Part shown: one piece after another, positions 59,239 to 64,000 of the stretch
Position numbering within the stretch: the stretch's first letter is position 1
Layout: every line of letters starts with the position of its first letter
Assembly: GCA_008923285.1 (NCBI GenBank)
Contig: WBSG01000007.1
Location: 62,001-126,000, forward strand
From: Betaproteobacteria bacterium SCN2
Lineage (GTDB): Bacteria > Pseudomonadota > Gammaproteobacteria > Burkholderiales > Thiobacillaceae
DNA length: 64,000 bases
Reading direction: 5' to 3'
Made by a program: the position numbers and the translations under genes
The notes under the pieces: model-generated
Told to the model about the DNA's origin: nothing
Database searches by the model: none
The model's input: only the letters and a program-made list of their open reading frames with translations

Positions 59239-59428
59239 GGAACCCCTGATCAAGTCGTCCATGAGCCGCATTTGCACGAAAAATGCTTAGCTGCAAGACG
59301 CGCAACGCCGCAGACGGGCATTTTTCGTGCAAACCCTCCGGGGCGTGGTTTTCCGGGCGGGCTGCCTTGTCGCGCATCCCATCCCGAAAAGCCGCGCCGC
59401 GGCCATGTGGGACTTGATCAGAGGTTCC
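59239..59428. mobile_element. 190-bp MITE-like element with nested inverted repeats
   Basis: Terminal inverted repeats of 18 bp, GGAACCCCTGATCAAGTC (59239-59256) and the complement of GGAACCTCTGATCAAGTC (59411-59428), one mismatch. Inside lies a second inverted repeat pair, GCACGAAAAATGC / GCATTTTTCGTGC, at about 59274-59328. No open frame. It lies in the 452-bp gap between the Rieske oxygenase start and xseB; the remainder of the gap (59429-59659) shows no gene. No clear target duplication is seen. Confidence 0.65.
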
Positions 59429-59659
59429 CGAGAGCAGGCAAATAAAACAAAAACCCCCGCCACCTGACGGACCGTAGCTTGGTCCGCCCAATGAACCGGA
59501 GGTTCCCTGAATTCCCACTGGGGGATGTGGAAGATATCACGGCGCCCCTGCCAAGGCAAAGACTTTCGCCGCCCGTGCCCATGATCGGCCCGGGTGGTTT
59601 GCAGACTCGCCGCCCGGCTTTTGTTAAAGTTACGCGTTTCTTGCATTGCAATTTCGCCA

Positions 59660-59890
59660 ATGGCCAAAGCCACCGCCCCCAAGGACTTCGAGTCCGCCCT
59701 CGCCGAACTGGAAAAAATCGTCGCACAGATGGAATCCGGCAAGCTGAGCTTGGAAGACTCCCTTGCCGCCTACGAGCGCGGCGCCTCCCTGCTCAATTTC
59801 TGCCGTGAGGCGATCTCGCGTGCCGAACAGCAGGTCGAGGCGCTGGAAAACGGCGTGATGAAACCTTTTTCAAGCAATACCGATGAATGA
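59660..59890 (+). CDS. xseB: Exodeoxyribonuclease VII small subunit
   Basis: 76-residue subunit of exonuclease VII, which degrades single-stranded DNA with XseA. Pattern FESALAELEKIVAQMESGKLSLEDSLAAYERGASLLNFCREAISRAEQQVE is the full family signature. The ATG at 59660 (MAKATAPKDF) is chosen over a Met 22 codons upstream that lacks similarity. Its end overlaps ispA by 8 bp. xseA is not in the window. Confidence 0.95.
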   Translation: MAKATAPKDFESALAELEKIVAQMESGKLSLEDSLAAYERGASLLNFCREAISRAEQQVEALENGVMKPFSSNTDE

Positions 59891-60770
59891 TTTCCAGGCC
59901 TGGATGGCCGAACGCCAGGCGCGCGTCGAATCCGCCCTCTCCACCGCCCTTCCCGACACGAGCCACGCGCCGCAGCGCCTGCACGACGCCATGCGCTACG
60001 CCGTGCTTGGCGGCGGCAAGCGCGTCAGGCCCCTGCTTGCCTTCGCTGCCGGCGAGCTCACCCGTGCCGATGCCGACCGCGTGGCCCAAGCTGCGATCGC
60101 AGTCGAGATGATCCACGCCTATTCGCTGGTGCACGACGACCTGCCGGCCATGGACAATGACGTGCTGCGGCGCGGCAAGCCCACGGTACACGTGGAATTC
60201 GACGAAGCCACCGCCCTGCTGGTGGGCGATGCGCTGCAAAGCATGGCCTTCGAGGTGCTGGCCCAGCCCGGGCTCGCCGATGATGCCGCAACCCAGCTGC
60301 GCATGCTCGGCATCCTCGCCGCGGCCTCCGGCTCGCGCGGCATGGCCGGCGGCCAGGCCATCGACCTCGACAGCGTCGGCCGCCCGCTGGAACTGCCGCA
60401 ACTGGAATTCATGCACATACTCAAGACCGGCGCGCTGATCCGCGCATCGGTCAATCTCGGCGCGCTGTGCGGCCGGCATGACGAGACCGCCATGCACAAG
60501 CTCGACCACTATGCAAAATGCGTGGGCCTGGCTTTCCAGGTGGTGGACGACGTGCTCGACGCCGATGCCTCGACCGCCACCCTGGGCAAGACCGCGGGCA
60601 AGGATGCCGCCGCCAACAAGCCGACCTACGTGAGCCTGCTCGGCCTGGCGCGTGCGCGCGAACTGGCCGATGATCTGCGCGCCGATGCGCATGCCGCGCT
60701 GGCCGGTTTCGGCAGCGAGGCGGATCGCCTGCGCCAGCTGGCCGACTACATCGTGCGGCGCGAATTTTGA
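59883..60770 (+). CDS. ispA: Farnesyl/geranyl diphosphate synthase
   Basis: 295-residue prenyltransferase condensing DMAPP/GPP with IPP for quinone, undecaprenyl and other isoprenoids. First aspartate-rich motif DDLPAMDND (about 87-95), second [12 protein letters not shown] (about 219-230), with [13 protein letters not shown] (about 37-49), FEVLA and [11 protein letters not shown]-like [17 protein letters not shown]. Standard length. Coupled to xseB and dxs by short overlaps. Confidence 0.95.
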   Translation: MNDFQAWMAERQARVESALSTALPDTSHAPQRLHDAMRYAVLGGGKRVRPLLAFAAGELTRADADRVAQAAIAVEMIHAYSLVHDDLPAMDNDVLRRGKPTVHVEFDEATALLVGDALQSMAFEVLAQPGLADDAATQLRMLGILAAASGSRGMAGGQAIDLDSVGRPLELPQLEFMHILKTGALIRASVNLGALCGRHDETAMHKLDHYAKCVGLAFQVVDDVLDADASTATLGKTAGKDAAANKPTYVSLLGLARARELADDLRADAHAALAGFGSEADRLRQLADYIVRREF

Positions 60771-62638
60771 TGGGGAGCCCTGACTTGACCCTGCTCGATT
60801 CGATCCTCTCCCCCGCCGACCTGCGCAGCCTCGACGGCAGGCAGCTGAAACAGCTGGCCGACGAGGTCCGCGCCTTCCTGCTCGACTCGGTGGCGCATAC
60901 CGGCGGCCATCTCGCTTCCAACCTGGGCGCGGTGGAACTCACCATCGCCCTGCATTACGTGTACGACACGCCAGGCGACCGCATCGTCTGGGACGTGGGC
61001 CACCAGACCTACGCGCACAAGATCCTCACCGGACGCAAGGACGCCATGGCCAGCCTGCGCCGCGGCGGCGGCCTCGCCGGTTTCCCGCGCCGCGAGGAAA
61101 GCGAGTACGACGCCTTCGGCGCCGGACATTCCAGCACCTCGATCTCGGCCGCGCTGGGCATGGCCGAGGCTTTCCGCCAGACCGGCGCCGAACGCCGCGC
61201 CATCGCCGTCATCGGCGACGGCGCCATGACCGCCGGCATGGCCTTCGAGGCGCTCAACAACGCTGGCGCCACCGAACTGCCCCTGCTGGTCGTGCTGAAC
61301 GACAACGACATGTCGATCTCGCCGCCGGTGGGCGCATTGAACAATTATTTCGCCAAGCTCATGTCCGGCCAGTTCTACGCCAGGGCGAAGAAGGCCTCCG
61401 ACATCGTGCTGTCGAAGGTGCCGCCGATCAAGGAACTGGCCAAGCGCGCCGAGGAGCACATGAAGGGCATGCTCACGCCCGGCACGCTGTTCGAGGAAAT
61501 GGGCTTCAACTACATCGGCCCCATCGACGGCCACGACCTCGACGTGCTGGTGGAAACCCTGAAAAACATCCGCAGGCTGGACGGCCCGCAGTTCCTGCAC
61601 GTGGTCACCAAGAAGGGCAAGGGCTACGAACCGGCCGAGGCCAACCCCTGCCTGTACCACGGCGTATCCGCCTTCGACCCGGCTGTCGGCATCGTCGAGA
61701 AGCCCGCCGGCAGCCCGCCCGCCAGGCCCACCTACACCCAGGTCTTCGGCGACTGGCTGTGCGACATGGCGGCAGCGGATGCCCGACTGGTCGGCATCAC
61801 CCCGGCCATGCGCGAAGGCTCCGGCCTGGTGAAGTTTTCCGAGCTATACCCTGAACGCTACTTCGACGTCGGCATCGCCGAGCAGCACGCGCTCACCTTC
61901 GCCGCCGGCCTCGCCTGCGAGGGCGAAAAACCGGTGGTGGCGATTTATTCGACCTTCCTGCAACGCGCCTACGACCAGTTGATCCACGATGTCGCCCTGC
62001 AGAACCTCGACGTCACCCTGGCGATCGACCGTGCCGGCCCAGTGGGCGCGGACGGCGCCACCCACGCCGGCAGCTTCGATCTTTCCTACCTGCGCTGCGT
62101 GCCCAACCTGCTGATCGCGGTGCCCTCCGATGAGAACGAATGCCGCCGCCTGCTGACCACCGCCTACCAGCACAAGGGGCCGGCAGCAGTGCGCTACCCG
62201 CGCGGGGGCGGGCCGGGGGCGATCCTCGAAACCGGGCTTGAACCCCTGCCCGTCGGCCAGAGCGCAATCCGGCGCGAGGGCGGCAGGGTCGCCTTCCTCG
62301 CCTTCGGCACGGTGCTTGCCGAATGCCTCAGGGCCGCCGAGGAACTCGATGCCACCGTGGTCGACATGCGCTTCGTCAAGCCGCTCGACGAAGCACGCAT
62401 CCTGGAACTCGCCGGCACGCACGATTTGCTGGTCACGGTGGAAGAGAATGTCGCCATGGGCGGCGCCGGTTCGGCTGTTTCCGAATGCCTGGCGGCAAAC
62501 AATGTTCTGCTCAAGGTGCTGCATTGCGGCCTGCCGGACCGCTTCATCGAGCAGGATACGCAGGAAAATCAAAGAGTTCAGAGCAAACTGGATACCGCGA
62601 GCCTGGTCGAACGGACACGGAAAAAATTATCCGAGTAG
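60770..62638 (+). CDS. dxs: 1-deoxy-D-xylulose-5-phosphate synthase
   Basis: 622-residue thiamine-diphosphate enzyme that starts the MEP isoprenoid pathway from pyruvate and glyceraldehyde-3-phosphate. Motifs: [14 protein letters not shown] (about 73-86), ThDP-binding [18 protein letters not shown] (about 149-166) with [12 protein letters not shown], the second half [17 protein letters not shown] (about 363-379) and [15 protein letters not shown] (about 421-435). The ATG at 60770 overlaps the ispA stop by one base; a TTG just before it adds one Met only. Confidence 0.97.
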   Translation: MGSPDLTLLDSILSPADLRSLDGRQLKQLADEVRAFLLDSVAHTGGHLASNLGAVELTIALHYVYDTPGDRIVWDVGHQTYAHKILTGRKDAMASLRRGGGLAGFPRREESEYDAFGAGHSSTSISAALGMAEAFRQTGAERRAIAVIGDGAMTAGMAFEALNNAGATELPLLVVLNDNDMSISPPVGALNNYFAKLMSGQFYARAKKASDIVLSKVPPIKELAKRAEEHMKGMLTPGTLFEEMGFNYIGPIDGHDLDVLVETLKNIRRLDGPQFLHVVTKKGKGYEPAEANPCLYHGVSAFDPAVGIVEKPAGSPPARPTYTQVFGDWLCDMAAADARLVGITPAMREGSGLVKFSELYPERYFDVGIAEQHALTFAAGLACEGEKPVVAIYSTFLQRAYDQLIHDVALQNLDVTLAIDRAGPVGADGATHAGSFDLSYLRCVPNLLIAVPSDENECRRLLTTAYQHKGPAAVRYPRGGGPGAILETGLEPLPVGQSAIRREGGRVAFLAFGTVLAECLRAAEELDATVVDMRFVKPLDEARILELAGTHDLLVTVEENVAMGGAGSAVSECLAANNVLLKVLHCGLPDRFIEQDTQENQRVQSKLDTASLVERTRKKLSE

Positions 62639-62659
62639 TTTACTCAAGTATTCTGACAG

Positions 62660-62676
62660 TTTATACTCAGTCTAAA
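62660..62676. promoter_or_regulatory. Near-palindromic 17-mer upstream of folE2 shared with the rubrerythrin operator
   Basis: TTTATACTCAGTCTAAA differs at two positions (one arm base and the centre) from TTTAGACTAAGTCTAAA at 23839-23855. It contains TATACT, a plausible -10 for folE2, with TTTACT at 62639-62644 a weak -35 at 17-bp distance. A repressor bound here would cover the -10. The regulator is unknown. Confidence 0.5.
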
Positions 62677-62723
62677 TTGCCTGTCCGGGACAGGCCAGTT
62701 CCGACCGCACCCAAGGAATCGCC

Positions 62724-63530
62724 ATGAATGAATGCACCGATGCCGTCTGCATGCCGGACGTGCAAAGCTCCAAAGATACCCGCCAGATCGCCATCGACAA
62801 GGTCGGCATCAAGTCCATCCGCCACCCGGTAAAGGTCGCGGACAAGGCCGAAGGCGTGCAGCACACCATCGCCAGCTTCAACATGTACGTCTACCTGCCG
62901 CAGCACTTCAAGGGCACGCACATGTCGCGCTTCGTCGAGATTCTCAACACGCGCGAGCGCGAGATTTCGGTGGAAAACTTCGAGTCCATGCTGCGCCACA
63001 TGGTCGAGCGCCTGGAAGCCGAATCCGGCCACATCGAGATGAGCTTCCCCTATTTCATCAACAAGGCCGCGCCGGTTTCCGGCGTGAACAGCCTGATGGA
63101 CTATGAAGTCACCCTGATCGGCGAAATCGACAAGGGCGAGTATCGCCATACCACCAAGGTCGTGGTTCCGGTGACCTCGCTGTGCCCCTGTTCCAAGAAG
63201 ATTTCAGAGTACGGCGCCCACAACCAGCGCTCGCACGTCACCGTGACCGCCCGTACCAACGGCTTCCTGTGGATCGAGGACCTGGTGCGGAAAATCGAGG
63301 AGCAGGCCTCCTGCGAACTCTTCGGTCTGCTGAAGCGCCCCGACGAGAAATACGTCACCGAGCGCGCCTACGACAACCCCAAGTTCGTCGAAGACATCGT
63401 GCGCGACGTCGCCGCCGCCATGAACGCCGAGCCGCTGATCGACGCGTACATCGTGGAGGCGGAGAATTTCGAGAGCATCCACAATCATTCGGCCTACGCG
63501 CTCATCGAGCGGGACAAGGCCAGGCAGTAA
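62724..63530 (+). CDS. folE2: GTP cyclohydrolase FolE2 (GCYH-IB)
   Basis: 268-residue GTP cyclohydrolase of type IB, which opens GTP to dihydroneopterin triphosphate for folate synthesis, without zinc-dependent chemistry of the type IA enzyme. It has [47 protein letters not shown], the metal-site cysteine in [22 protein letters not shown] (about 152-173), and the C-terminal [12 protein letters not shown]. Some organisms use this isozyme under zinc limitation. A shared operator-like palindrome lies upstream. Confidence 0.96.
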   Translation: MNECTDAVCMPDVQSSKDTRQIAIDKVGIKSIRHPVKVADKAEGVQHTIASFNMYVYLPQHFKGTHMSRFVEILNTREREISVENFESMLRHMVERLEAESGHIEMSFPYFINKAAPVSGVNSLMDYEVTLIGEIDKGEYRHTTKVVVPVTSLCPCSKKISEYGAHNQRSHVTVTARTNGFLWIEDLVRKIEEQASCELFGLLKRPDEKYVTERAYDNPKFVEDIVRDVAAAMNAEPLIDAYIVEAENFESIHNHSAYALIERDKARQ

Positions 63531-63557
63531 CCGTCCCGGGCCGGCCACGACAAAAAA

Positions 63558-63580
63558 GGCGGGGGTACCTGCCTTCTTTT
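63558..63580. terminator. Bidirectional terminator between folE2 and the GGDEF gene
   Basis: GGCGGG (63558-63563) pairs with CCTGCC (63568-63573), loop GGTA, followed by TTCTTTTTT on the plus strand and preceded by AAAAAA, giving T-tracts on both strands. It can end both the folE2 transcript and the convergent GGDEF gene. Confidence 0.85.
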
Positions 63581-63581
63581 T

Positions 63582-64000
63582 TCATCCCGGCCTGGGAACC
63601 GCGCAGCCAACGGGCACGATCGCCGCGCAATTGCGCCCGCCGTGCTTGGCCTGATACAGCGCGCGGTCGGCATCGCCGAGCAGCTTGTGCAGATCGGACT
63701 GGCATCTTTCGCAGTTTGCCAGGCACACCGTCACGCCGATGCTGATCGTGACCGAAACGGACTTCGACTTCACGCGGCAGCGCATCGCCTCCACCGCCTT
63801 GCGAAGCTTTTCCGCCACCACCAGCGCGCCCGCCTGATCCGTCGCAGGCAGCAGCACCCCGAACTCCTCGCCGCCGTAGCGGCCGAGCGTGTCCTGCTTG
63901 CGTATGTTGCTGCCGATGACCCGCGCGATTTCGACCAGCACCGAATCGCCGGCGGCATGGCCATGCTCGTCGTTGATCTGCTTGAAATGGTCGACATCGA
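63582..64000 (-). CDS. GGDEF domain protein, diguanylate cyclase (C-terminal part only)
   Basis: C-terminal GGDEF domain of a diguanylate cyclase; the start lies beyond the window edge. DVDHFKQINDEHGHAAGDSVL is followed by the active-site signature RYGGEEFGVLLPAT and ends ADRALYQAKHGGRNCAAIVPVGCAV. GGEEF, the form here, is catalytically competent. Sensor domain not visible. It converges with folE2 across a terminator. Possible feedback inhibition cannot be judged because the residues before the domain are only partly visible. Confidence 0.9.
   Translation of the reverse strand, partial: DVDHFKQINDEHGHAAGDSVLVEIARVIGSNIRKQDTLGRYGGEEFGVLLPATDQAGALVVAEKLRKAVEAMRCRVKSKSVSVTISIGVTVCLANCERCQSDLHKLLGDADRALYQAKHGGRNCAAIVPVGCAVPRPG

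Overview
The window is chromosomal DNA from a GC-rich Gram-negative bacterium, most likely a betaproteobacterium of the Rhodocyclales/Nitrosomonadales type. This is an inference from gene content and order: BamC, DUF3025 and DUF3301 proteins, a Rieske oxygenase-xseB-ispA-dxs-folE2 run, a flavocytochrome c sulfide dehydrogenase, flagellar genes and a polyphosphate gene neighbourhood. No rRNA, CRISPR array, integrase or transposase gene was found.

Region 1 (1-3.4 kb): a cut-off nitroreductase, an SseB-domain protein and a GlcD-type FAD oxidase are separated by dispersed palindromic repeats. A tRNA-Ala(GGC) and a tRNA-Glu(TTC) follow, with a tiny membrane-protein gene between them, a strong terminator and a duplicated fragment of the tRNA-Glu 3' end.

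Region 2 (3.4-17.3 kb) is a defence island, nearly all on the minus strand. It holds an AbiE toxin-antitoxin pair with a 23-bp palindromic operator candidate, a frameshifted umuD remnant, and a tight six-gene operon: hsdR, hsdS, an RloC-like zinc-hook ATPase with a possible anticodon-nuclease tail, hsdM, an unrecognised nuclease-like protein and a NERD-domain SF1 helicase. This operon is the best candidate for a little-described system.

Region 3 (17.3-30.4 kb) carries a DnaQ/GIY-YIG nuclease, cyclopropane fatty acid synthase and a redox cluster (rubrerythrin, a CCG/4Fe-4S protein, an encapsulated-ferritin-like protein, DUF3501). The cluster has a consensus promoter and a 17-bp palindrome that recurs, nearly identical, upstream of folE2 at 62.66 kb. 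After it come msrB, a flavin reductase, a cytochrome c4-like protein, rhlE, an MBL hydrolase, bamC and dapA.

Region 4 (30.4-40.7 kb) holds flagellar export and basal-body genes in transcription order fliF-G-H-I-J-unknown-O-P-Q. fliR is separated from fliQ by a sulfide dehydrogenase pair (fccA-fccB) and a coiled-coil secreted protein. fliK, fliL, fliM and fliN are absent from the cluster.

Region 5 (40.7-64 kb) has a phosphate/polyphosphate neighbourhood (sixA, CYTH-CHAD, ppk1, ppx) with an LpxH-like hydrolase and a glycosyltransferase, then a mix of housekeeping and signalling genes (MASE1-GGDEF-EAL, proline iminopeptidase, thioredoxin-like, DMT exporter, Rieske oxygenase). A 190-bp MITE-like element precedes xseB-ispA-dxs (isoprenoid precursors) and folE2. 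The window ends inside a GGDEF protein.

Two dispersed repeat families are visible: GTCATTGCGAG-type palindromes, confined to the first 21 kb, and CAAG-rich inverted repeats at 26.2 and 48.8 kb.
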